Source: Phycisphaerales bacterium UBA2421 (lineage in GTDB: Bacteria; Planctomycetota; Phycisphaerae; Tepidisphaerales; Tepidisphaeraceae). Taken from it: a stretch of 36,897 nt of DNA. Position numbers and translations under genes: made by a program. This document shows, one piece after another, positions 1 to 6,183 of the stretch. Location: contig DDRH01000006.1 of assembly GCA_002343075.1 (NCBI GenBank), positions 1-36,897 on the forward strand. The letters are read 5' to 3'. The notes under the pieces were generated by a model. It was not told the origin of the DNA and ran no database searches. It saw only the letters and a list, made by a program, of their open reading frames with translations. Within the stretch, counting starts at the first letter, position 1, and every line of letters begins with the position of its first letter.

Positions 1-21
1 CCGCATAAAGTCCTCTTCGTT

Positions 22-411
22 ATGTCGCGGAACGCTCGACAATCCGAGAACGTTTTGACGTTCGAGCGGTTCATCGCGATGGCGGCCAAGGGAGCGGCAT
101 GGGACCAATTCATCGCGTCTTCGGCACGTTACGTGACGCCGTTGTTTCCATTACCACCCTTACGTCGCGGGTTGCTTGAGCTAAGGCGTCGCAAGGAGGC
201 GAGGTTGACGGCCATACGCGATATGCGCGCGATCCTGGCGGCGATGACAGCGGAGGAACGCGACAATCCTGACTTGATCGACCATGCGCGCCGCGCTGCG
301 ATCGCGCATGCAGCCGGGTGCGAGCCAATGTACGTTTCTCAGTTGAAGCGAACGTTCAACGCGGCACGTCGCGCTCAGGTTCAACTTTCGCGCAGTCCGG
401 CCGCGACATAA
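22..411 (+). CDS. Small protein resembling the C-terminal part of the SRP54/Ffh M domain
   Basis: 129 aa. Residues about 67-117 follow the pattern of the distal M domain of the signal recognition particle GTPase Ffh: an MTxEERxNPxLI segment, then a basic RRxxIAxxxG segment, then VxxLxxxFxxARR. In Ffh this part binds 4.5S RNA and contributes to signal-sequence binding. Nothing here resembles the NG GTPase domain, so this would be a stand-alone M-domain-like protein. The N-terminal half is basic and unassigned. The reading frame has no stop between base 1 and the ATG at 22, so the gene may begin before the window and be a fragment of something longer. The resemblance is by eye; the function is inference and it could simply be an unrelated helical RNA-binding protein. 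Confidence 0.5.
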   Translation: MSRNARQSENVLTFERFIAMAAKGAAWDQFIASSARYVTPLFPLPPLRRGLLELRRRKEARLTAIRDMRAILAAMTAEERDNPDLIDHARRAAIAHAAGCEPMYVSQLKRTFNAARRAQVQLSRSPAAT

Positions 412-512
412 CCCGCCATTGGAGCGGACCGCGGCGGCGGTATACTGCTCGTGGGGTCGGGCGTCACACGGGCGCCGCCGCGGCCGCTCAACGGCATTAC
501 GTTATCCGACAC

Positions 513-899
513 GTGAAGCACCTGTACGACGAAGTTCTTCGGCGCTTTCCGGAAGTCGCCTCGTATGTTTTCGAAGGGGACGAGGAACTGCCGTACCTCG
601 TCGTTGGCTGCATCGCGGATTGGCTCTTGTCGGTGGAACTCGACCCCGCCACCGTTCAGCGCGTCGTCGATTTCGACCGCTGGTGCACGGATCAGCCTAG
701 CGGAGAGACTGCGGCTGATGACATCATGACCATTGAGGTCGTCGCCTTACGTGAGAAGCTGTTCAAGCATGACAAGTTGCTCCCCATCGTGCCCAAGTTG
801 ATGACGCACGAGGAATTGCTTCGAAACAGGGACTATCTGACGAGTTGGGTTGGTGCAGACCGTTACCAAGCAGCACTGGCGCTAACCCGCAGTCGGTAG
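513..899 (+). CDS. Hypothetical protein, about 128 aa, acidic
   Basis: The frame is open from 318, but the part before 513 overlaps the preceding gene and reads as low-complexity Arg/Ala-rich sequence. The GTG at 513 starts a plausible globular protein beginning VKHLYDEVLRRFPEV. It is rich in Asp and Glu and has a central segment with LPYLVVGCIADWLL. No signal peptide or transmembrane segment is seen, and there is no clear Shine-Dalgarno sequence, so the start is uncertain. The shape is loosely reminiscent of small uncharacterised DUF7674-like proteins, but I do not recognise it with confidence. It follows the Ffh-like gene on the same strand by about 100 bp. Confidence 0.5.
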   Translation: MKHLYDEVLRRFPEVASYVFEGDEELPYLVVGCIADWLLSVELDPATVQRVVDFDRWCTDQPSGETAADDIMTIEVVALREKLFKHDKLLPIVPKLMTHEELLRNRDYLTSWVGADRYQAALALTRSR

Positions 900-1384
900 G
901 GTCCGCTGGTACTCCTGCGGACCATCTGGCGATTGACGGCACGGCTGCGGACGCGAAATTGTCCGCTGGGTACAACGGATCCTACTCGAAGTTCACAACT
1001 TCCGCGATGAACTTCGCGTTGTTCGGGTCGAATTTCACTTTGTTTGCCTCGAATTTCGCAACGTTTGACGCAAACTTCATGAAGTTCGGGTCAAACTTCA
1101 CAACTTTCGCCTCGAACTTCGCAACTTTCGACTCAAACTTCACAACTTTCGGCGCGAAACGAGTTTGTTTTGGATCGAAACAAGCTTATTTCGGTCCGAA
1201 CTTCACAACTTTCGACTCGAACTTCGCAACTTTCGGCGCGAGTTTCGCGGCGTTCAGGACGACACTTGCGGGTATCGGCGCGGCGTTCGCAGCGTTGTCG
1301 CCGATAATTCGCGCGATCGCCGTGCGGATATCGGTTCTTTACGAGCCGCGAGCGTTAGCGACCGGTGGTTGTTTTGAATTCTAG
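845..1384 (+). CDS. Doubtful ORF spanning a 7-residue repeat array
   Basis: The frame is open for 179 codons and is made largely of fifteen 7-residue units of the type N-F-x-T-F-(G/D/A)-S, encoded by in-register 21-bp repeats. Phenylalanine recurs with 3-4 spacing. There is no signal peptide, no convincing start (the ATG at 845 lies inside the preceding gene) and no SD. The last 15 codons run into a REP-like element (1341-1368), which yields the peptide EPRALATGG; that argues against a native C-terminus. The opposite strand also reads as heptad-like units (K-V-V-K-F-E-S) but is interrupted by a TAA in the tenth unit. I keep the ORF at low confidence and annotate the repeat separately. Confidence 0.25.
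   Translation: MGWCRPLPSSTGANPQSVGSAGTPADHLAIDGTAADAKLSAGYNGSYSKFTTSAMNFALFGSNFTLFASNFATFDANFMKFGSNFTTFASNFATFDSNFTTFGAKRVCFGSKQAYFGPNFTTFDSNFATFGASFAAFRTTLAGIGAAFAALSPIIRAIAVRISVLYEPRALATGGCFEF
989..1303. repeat. Fifteen tandem 21-bp degenerate repeats
   Basis: Fifteen consecutive 21-bp units lie in perfect register from 989 to 1303, with consensus close to AACTTCACAACTTTCGACTC plus G. Units 5-8 and 11-12 are closest to consensus; units 9-10 and 13-15 are diverged. There are no spacers, so it is not a CRISPR array. The 21-bp period equals seven codons and two helical turns of DNA. Confidence 0.85.
1341..1368 (+). repeat. REP-like element, outer left copy
   Basis: Begins ACGAGCCGCGAGCGTTAGCG and continues ACCGGTGG. 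This wording is familiar as an intergenic repeat in planctomycete genomes (recalled, not searched). A diverged inverted copy lies at 1529-1550. Confidence 0.6.
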
Positions 1385-1385
1385 T

Positions 1386-1410
1386 CGTGGCACGGGCTTC
1401 CAGCCCGTGA
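1386..1410 (+). repeat. REP-like hairpin, inner left copy
   Basis: Contains CACGGGCTTCCAGCCCGTG, a hairpin with an 8-bp stem and a 3-base loop, preceded by CGTGG. It is the inverted partner of 1461-1485. Confidence 0.7.
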
Positions 1411-1460
1411 TGTTAAGGGCAAGGAGATGGGACCGGGAATTGTTGATTTGACATCCTTCA

Positions 1461-1485
1461 TCATGGGCTGGAAGCCCATGCCACG
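1461..1485 (-). repeat. REP-like hairpin, inner right copy
   Basis: Contains CATGGGCTGGAAGCCCATG followed by CCACG. It is the reverse complement of the 1386-1410 element except for two changes, C to T and G to A, which are compensatory and keep the stem paired. Confidence 0.7.
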
Positions 1486-1528
1486 AAAGAGCATCTCAAC
1501 AGTGCATCATTGTGTCATTTGAGGATCG

Positions 1529-1550
1529 GCCGCTCACGCTCGCGGCTCGT
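1529..1550 (-). repeat. REP-like element, outer right copy
   Basis: Reads GCCGCTCACGCTCGCGGCTC plus GT, the reverse complement of the element at 1341 with a few substitutions. With the inner pair it makes a nested inverted structure. The rest of 1551-1683 holds nothing I recognise. Confidence 0.55.
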
Positions 1551-1683
1551 TGTGGTCGTCTTTCCGGACGTTGGAAGTTTCCTCTGAATCTTCTTCAGTG
1601 ACTCGATCACCGGCCCGACCTGCTGCATGTGCCTTGATGGTCGGCTGGCCGTGACAGTCTACACTTCCCTGCATCTGAGATTT

Positions 1684-4344
1684 TTAGCGGACTTCCACTT
1701 CGTCGTTGAGGATGCGCGTTCCCTCAAGCTCTTTGATGCCGCTGCGGACCATCGTTGTCTGATCAAACCGGACGTCGGTGAAACGATACTTCTTGATCGT
1801 TGTTCTGCCGGGGCCGAGGTTGGTGACCAGGCGTTCCTGTCTTGCGTGGCCGGGGAAGATGGCGAAGGAACTGTAGTCGATCGGCTTATTGCCATAGTTC
1901 GTGATCATTTGTTGCACGAGCACATCGGCGCCGTCGCGGAGGGCGATGGTTTGCAGGCCGATGTCGCTCAGGCCGAGCTGAAGCGGCGCGGGCACGCTGA
2001 AGACGGCGTCGCGCGCGCCGCGGATTCCCTGCACGGTGAACTCGACGGAGACGGCTTTGCTGCCGGCGAAGGTGTTGTAGGGAAACTCGATCGATACGTC
2101 GCGTTCCCAGGTTTCGCCGGGGTTGAGCGTGAACTGCTGCACCGCAGGCGTGATGAGCCAGCCGGTCGGACCGCGCAGGCGGATTTGTCCGGAGATGCCG
2201 TACTTGTACGGGTTGGTGAAGTGGAGTTTGCGCAGATGACTCTTGAAGCTCGACTCGACATGATCATTATCCCAGCCGACGCTCGCGCGTAGCTGGGCCA
2301 TCTCGCCATCGACATCGAGCAGGAAGATCGGCATGGTGGAAACCTGAACGCGCGCGGTCTGTCGATCGCGCCCACCGGCGAGGAGGGGAGTGACGTTGCC
2401 CCAGAGATCGACCATGACGGGTCGCTCGCCGAGGTTGATATTGAGATCTTTCACGCCGGCTTCGTTGCCCTTTGCCCAGATGATGAGGACGGACTGGCCA
2501 TCGCGATCGAAGAGATGCGCTTCGACGTTCTCCGCCAGAGGCACCTTGCCTTTGAAGGTGCTGTTGCCGAGGAGCATGGAGAGCGTGCGCTGGATGATGA
2601 ATAGCTCGGTGGGCTGCGCGGTGATGCGTTCGCCGGCACGCTGCACTTCGAAGGGCATGGGAATGTCGATGAGTGTTGCGCCGGCGGCCATTGCTGCGGT
2701 GAAGCGCTGGGCGAAATCGCGGATCTGCATCGCGCGGCCATACTCTGCGCGGTCAAGAAGCTGGAGAGAGACCGACGCATCTTCGCGCCCGCCGGCACCG
2801 AGCGCATCGCGGCCGGCCTGAACGTACAACGGCACCTGCGCCGGCAAGACGCTCGCGGGGAGGCTCATCGCGATGTTGCGCGGGGTGGTGGCGTCAAGCT
2901 CATACCAGCCCGGCCACGGAATGGCGAGGTTCGGCTCTTGCACGAGCTTGGCAAACTCGTCGTAAACCTTCTGAAACACCTCTCGCATCGGCGGGCTGGT
3001 GACAAACTCCGGCTCGCCGTCATCGCCGAGTTGCCATCGTTCCAATCGCGTGGCATGGCGCGCGACAAGATAGGACAGTTGCGACTGCCAGGCATCGGGC
3101 GCGGCCTTGAGCAGGTTTAACCACGAGCTGCCCCCGACGCGCGCCGCCACTTCGGGAGGCAACCCGATCAGGCACGCGGTCGGCACCACACCGGCGCGAC
3201 TCAGTTCGTCAAGAATCTCATCAAACTTCACCGCCTTGGTTCGGAGCACATCGCCGGCCTCGCTCCAGACGGCGAGCTTCACCCTTCCGGCGCCGAGTTG
3301 CGAGACGGTGGCAGGCAGGTCGCGCCAGACTTCAAAGGGCATGCCGGTGGCGATCATGCCGATGCGTCGATCGATGTTGGTCATGCCCGCGCGATCGCCG
3401 AGCCGGACCACGGCAAGATGTTGCTCGCCGAGCGCTTCACCCATGCTGCTCATCGCCATCGAAATGTCATACCAGCCGACGGGCAACTCGGGCAGTGGCA
3501 CACTCAATAGCTTCGTGCCGCGCTCGGTCGCGCGGATCGAAGAGCCGTCGAGCGCCTGGCTTTTCTGGAACACAAGCGCCCCATCGGCATCACGGATGAC
3601 AAGCTGTGCCGACAGGTCTTCAGTGTGTCGATCGTTCACCTCGACATCGACCACCATCGGCGTGCCGACGGGGAAGATGTTGCCCACCACGCGCGTGCTG
3701 AGCGAGACCCGTGGCACCTGCGACACCGTAATGTCATCAAACCATGCCGTGCCGCGGATGTCCTGCACGTTGAGCGCGCGCTGTCCGAGCGTGCTCGATC
3801 GATACATACCCGGCTGGAGCAGCGCGATCTCGACGACGAGAAATGCCGCGCGATCATCCGTCGCCGCCAGTTCCACCGCGAGGCTTTCCCATGTCATCTG
3901 ATCGGCGCGCTCGGCGGCGTATGGTTTGCTGTGCTGCACCGACGGCAAGATCGGATTGCCGTCAAGGTCGGTCAGGTAGGCTGTCAGGCGCGCCTTGGCG
4001 TGTTGTAGAGGTGTCGTGCGCGCCCACCCTTCCACGCGATAGAACGCGCCCTGTCGAACCGGGATCTTTCCCGCGGGATAACGATAAGTCAGCGATCCGC
4101 CGTTCAGATCAAATTGAAAGCTATACTTCCCCGACCGCGCCGCCGACGCACTCAACCGGCCATTGACATAGTGAGGCATGCCCGGGCCTTCGATCTTCTC
4201 CCAATCGACGGGCAGAGTTTCGACATTGAACCGACGCTCCTCAAAATCAAACCGGCGCAAGACGCGCGACACATCGCCGGCGTAGCAAACCGACGAAGCA
4301 CCGAAAGCCAGCCAGAGCGCAATGACCGAGGCAATCCGCATCAA
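1684..4344 (-). CDS. Large secreted protein with carbohydrate-binding-like and glycosidase-like regions
   Basis: 886 aa. It begins with a signal peptide (hydrophobic stretch, probable cleavage after CYA near residue 22), so it is exported. Residues about 32-210 look like a jelly-roll carbohydrate-binding module, ending in the typical WFDDITV strand. Residues about 325-640 read like a degenerate TIM-barrel region: an RWQLGDDGEPEF segment resembles the glycosidase WQxGNEPE strand, but the Asn-Glu pair is replaced, so catalysis is doubtful. The C-terminal 220 residues are beta-rich, with a segment (PGETWERDVSIEF) like NEW3-type Ig modules. No anchor is seen. The gene is the last of three minus-strand genes. 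Its family is not identified; role in polysaccharide binding or turnover is inference. Confidence 0.75.
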   Translation of the reverse strand: MMRIASVIALWLAFGASSVCYAGDVSRVLRRFDFEERRFNVETLPVDWEKIEGPGMPHYVNGRLSASAARSGKYSFQFDLNGGSLTYRYPAGKIPVRQGAFYRVEGWARTTPLQHAKARLTAYLTDLDGNPILPSVQHSKPYAAERADQMTWESLAVELAATDDRAAFLVVEIALLQPGMYRSSTLGQRALNVQDIRGTAWFDDITVSQVPRVSLSTRVVGNIFPVGTPMVVDVEVNDRHTEDLSAQLVIRDADGALVFQKSQALDGSSIRATERGTKLLSVPLPELPVGWYDISMAMSSMGEALGEQHLAVVRLGDRAGMTNIDRRIGMIATGMPFEVWRDLPATVSQLGAGRVKLAVWSEAGDVLRTKAVKFDEILDELSRAGVVPTACLIGLPPEVAARVGGSSWLNLLKAAPDAWQSQLSYLVARHATRLERWQLGDDGEPEFVTSPPMREVFQKVYDEFAKLVQEPNLAIPWPGWYELDATTPRNIAMSLPASVLPAQVPLYVQAGRDALGAGGREDASVSLQLLDRAEYGRAMQIRDFAQRFTAAMAAGATLIDIPMPFEVQRAGERITAQPTELFIIQRTLSMLLGNSTFKGKVPLAENVEAHLFDRDGQSVLIIWAKGNEAGVKDLNINLGERPVMVDLWGNVTPLLAGGRDRQTARVQVSTMPIFLLDVDGEMAQLRASVGWDNDHVESSFKSHLRKLHFTNPYKYGISGQIRLRGPTGWLITPAVQQFTLNPGETWERDVSIEFPYNTFAGSKAVSVEFTVQGIRGARDAVFSVPAPLQLGLSDIGLQTIALRDGADVLVQQMITNYGNKPIDYSSFAIFPGHARQERLVTNLGPGRTTIKKYRFTDVRFDQTTMVRSGIKELEGTRILNDEVEVR

Positions 4345-4435
4345 TCATGTTATCGGACGATCGAGCATGAAAGGTTGAGCCAGACCCTGAAACCGCACGC
4401 CCCCGTCCCTGCGGCGCGCGGCATTTCATCCAGAG

Positions 4436-4478
4436 GGTTCATCCCAGGGGGTTCATCCCAGGGGGTTCATCCCAGGCG
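4436..4478. repeat. Three tandem 14-bp repeats
   Basis: GGTTCATCCCAGGG is repeated three times with a 14-bp period. The third unit carries the TGA stop codon of the minus-strand coiled-coil gene (4467-4469), so the array sits at and just after the end of that gene. Confidence 0.7.
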
Positions 4479-4649
4479 CGCCTGTAGCCGGGCGATCGAC
4501 TGCTTGATCTCGTCCAACTGCCGGCGAAGCACCTGCTGATCATCTGCCCGCGATGCCTGATCCATGCGCTTGCGATACTCACGCGCGTCGGCCTCAAGCC
4601 GCTCGATCTCGGCCATCATGTCCGACTGCGGGTTGTAGACGGCACTCAT
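4467..4649 (-). CDS. Small coiled-coil protein
   Basis: 60 aa starting MSAVYNPQSDMMAEIERL. The frame is open further upstream, but the ATG at 4649 has a good SD (AGGAA, 6-base spacer) and everything after it is regular. Almost the whole chain is a charged amphipathic helix (EIERLEADAREYRKRMDQ, then RRQLDEIKQSIARLQARLG) with heptad-like leucines, so a coiled coil is likely. No membrane segment. It lies 91 bp downstream of the acyltransferase gene on the same strand. Function not known. Confidence 0.65.
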   Translation of the reverse strand: MSAVYNPQSDMMAEIERLEADAREYRKRMDQASRADDQQVLRRQLDEIKQSIARLQARLG

Positions 4650-4740
4650 GCGATTCCTCGATATGCATTTCCAGCGCGGCGGTTGCACCGATATTAGTTC
4701 ATCACCACTGCCGTTTACAACACAAATGTTTGCGAGTTTC

Positions 4741-5364
4741 TCAGATAACTCGCGCCGGCACCCCGACGGCCTTCGCCCCCTCGTCCAGGTCGGCAATCAC
4801 CACCGCGCCCGCACCCACGGTCGACCACGCGCCGACCCTCAGACACTGAATCACCCGCGCCCCAAGCCCGACGAACGCGCCCTCCCCCACCACCACCCGC
4901 CCCGCCAGCGCCGCGGCGGGGCAGATGTGCGCCCCCGCGCCCACCGTGCATTCATGGTCCACCACTGCCGAGGTATTGATGATCGCCCCGTCTCCGATCT
5001 TCGCCGCAACGCACACCACCGCACCCGCAGCGATCACCACGTTCTCCCCCAGCGTTGCCGACTCGCTCACCACCGCGCGCGGATGAACCGCATTGAGCAG
5101 CTTCAACCCTGCCGACCGCACTTCTTTCATATGGTGTAGCCGCGCACGATTGTCCCCAATCGCCACAATCACCCCGCGCACCCCGCGCCGCCGAAGCTTT
5201 GGCAGTTGGTTGATCGTCCCCAGCACCTTGACTCCACCGACGCGCCGACCGGCCAGCCCCTCATCGGCATCAAGAAACCCGACCACGCGCCGCCTCGGTA
5301 GCTGCCCAATGATGTCGAGCACCACCATCCCATGCCCGCCGGCGCCGATAATCACCACATCCAT
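4741..5364 (-). CDS. PglD/NeuD-type sugar O- or N-acyltransferase
   Basis: 207 aa from the ATG at 5364; the frame continues upstream to 5457, but that extension only translates the palindrome region. Residues 3-12 (VVIIGAGGHG) are the Rossmann-like nucleotide-sugar binding loop of the PglD/NeuD family. Residues about 93-195 form a left-handed beta-helix of hexapeptide repeats (VVSESATLGENVVIAAGAVV). His137 in VVDHECTVG is the probable catalytic base. The family transfers acetyl from acetyl-CoA to UDP-amino sugars or sialic acid in glycan synthesis. The usual aminotransferase and glycosyltransferase partners are absent, so the substrate cannot be told. Confidence 0.85.
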   Translation of the reverse strand: MDVVIIGAGGHGMVVLDIIGQLPRRRVVGFLDADEGLAGRRVGGVKVLGTINQLPKLRRRGVRGVIVAIGDNRARLHHMKEVRSAGLKLLNAVHPRAVVSESATLGENVVIAAGAVVCVAAKIGDGAIINTSAVVDHECTVGAGAHICPAAALAGRVVVGEGAFVGLGARVIQCLRVGAWSTVGAGAVVIADLDEGAKAVGVPARVI

Positions 5365-5431
5365 ACCCACTCCATCGACCGCGTACCACAATCCACTGCA
5401 CCGCGCGCGCTCACCACCCATGACGGCCCCA

Positions 5432-5449
5432 TTGTTCCGCGCGGAACAA
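5432..5449. promoter_or_regulatory. 18-bp perfect palindrome, parS-like, copy 1
   Basis: TTGTTCCGCGCGGAACAA, perfectly self-complementary. Its inner 16 bp agree at 12 positions with the classical parS sequence TGTTTCACGTGAAACA, and the differences are symmetric. This copy lies 68 bp upstream of the acyltransferase start, so an operator role is an alternative. Confidence 0.55.
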
Positions 5450-5459
5450 CGTTCCATCT

Positions 5460-5485
5460 CCCCCTCCTGTTACTCCCGGAGGGGG
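5460..5485. repeat. GC-rich hairpin, REP-like
   Basis: CCCCCTCC (5460-5467) pairs with GGAGGGGG (5478-5485) across a 10-base loop. It lies between palindrome copies 1 and 2. It is not followed by a T-run, so it is not a clear terminator. Confidence 0.4.
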
Positions 5486-5541
5486 CCAGGGGGAGGGCAA
5501 GTCGGCGGCCAGATATTCGGGAGCAACCCGCAACAAGCCAG

Positions 5542-5559
5542 TTGTTCCGCGCGGAACAA
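5542..5559. promoter_or_regulatory. 18-bp perfect palindrome, parS-like, copy 2
   Basis: Identical 18-bp palindrome to copies 1 and 3, with different flanking sequence, so the 18 bp are the conserved unit. It lies 110 bp from copy 1. Confidence 0.55.
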
Positions 5560-5605
5560 TTCGCAGTGGGCAGCGGGAAGCTCGCAGTCGGCCCATGGAG
5601 TGTCA

Positions 5606-5623
5606 TTGTTCCGCGCGGAACAA
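5606..5623. promoter_or_regulatory. 18-bp perfect palindrome, parS-like, copy 3
   Basis: Third identical copy, 64 bp after copy 2. No further copy was seen in the window. Confidence 0.55.
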
Positions 5624-6183
5624 TTTGCGACATGCCACATAAACCATTGTCCCCAAACAACTTACACCTCAACTAAGTACTAACCACGCCCTAACAGATT
5701 TGGAGTGCTCTGTGCCCCAGACCACACTCCAGTCATTCCCACCCGACCCCCTCCGACCCCACCCCCACGCCGGGTGGTGCGGTTCCAGCGAAACCCCGGA
5801 TCAACCACCCCCCACATCGTACCGCCCCACAACCGCAGTCAACGCCGCTCGCGCCGGGGCAGAGCCTCAGCACCGCCCCCGCTCACGCGCGTGCCGGCCC
5901 GTTCGCGTAAATCTGGTCAGTATCAATAGTTATATGAATCCGCATTTTATTGTTGACATTGCTCATTTCCGTGGGATCATGCTCGTCGGGAACGAGTCGC
6001 TGATTCGGCTTTCAATCTCTCCGTTGGGGTGTCGCCGAGCAACGAAGCGTTCAGGGGAAGGGTTTTGGGTGGAAAAGCCGGGCCAGAGGCCTATGGGGCA
6101 TTTCATGTTCGTGTCTAAGCTTTTCGGGTTACTGTCATCCGTCCGTCCGCAAACGTCGTGCCGGGGATGACGGTTGTACACTT
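5624..6183. other. Gene-free stretch upstream of the surface-protein genes
   Basis: About 560 bp with no convincing coding sequence; ORFs here are Pro/Arg-rich low-complexity readings of C-rich DNA. The stretch 5918-5965 is clearly AT-richer than its surroundings and holds the candidate promoter below. The long leader after it could fold, but I recognise no riboswitch. Confidence 0.5.
5953..5980 (+). promoter_or_regulatory. Candidate promoter for the LEPR-XLL gene cluster
   Basis: A consensus -35 hexamer TTGACA (5953-5958) is followed after 16 bp by GATCAT (5975-5980), a 4/6 match to the -10 box. It lies in an AT-rich patch and points to the gene at 6184, leaving a leader of about 200 bases. 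The -10 is weak. Confidence 0.35.

Noticed and set aside
989..1303. CRISPR array
   Set aside because: The units are directly adjacent, without spacers, and too diverged; no cas genes are near.
1627..2292. Plus-strand ORF of 221 codons
   Set aside because: It lies antisense within the large secreted protein gene, whose minus-strand frame has a signal peptide and domain structure over 886 codons.
3107..3901. Plus-strand ORF of 264 codons
   Set aside because: Antisense shadow of the same secreted protein; Ser/Arg/Thr-rich with no domain features.
5432..5623. LexA/SOS boxes
   Set aside because: The half-sites are GTTC then GAAC around a 6-bp centre, which differs from the Gram-positive (GAAC-N4-GTTC) and alphaproteobacterial (GTTC-N7-GTTC) boxes; no SOS gene is adjacent.
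5700..6170. Plus-strand ORF of 156 codons in the intergenic region
   Set aside because: Pro/Arg/Ser-rich reading of C-rich DNA, no start signal, and it crosses the candidate promoter.
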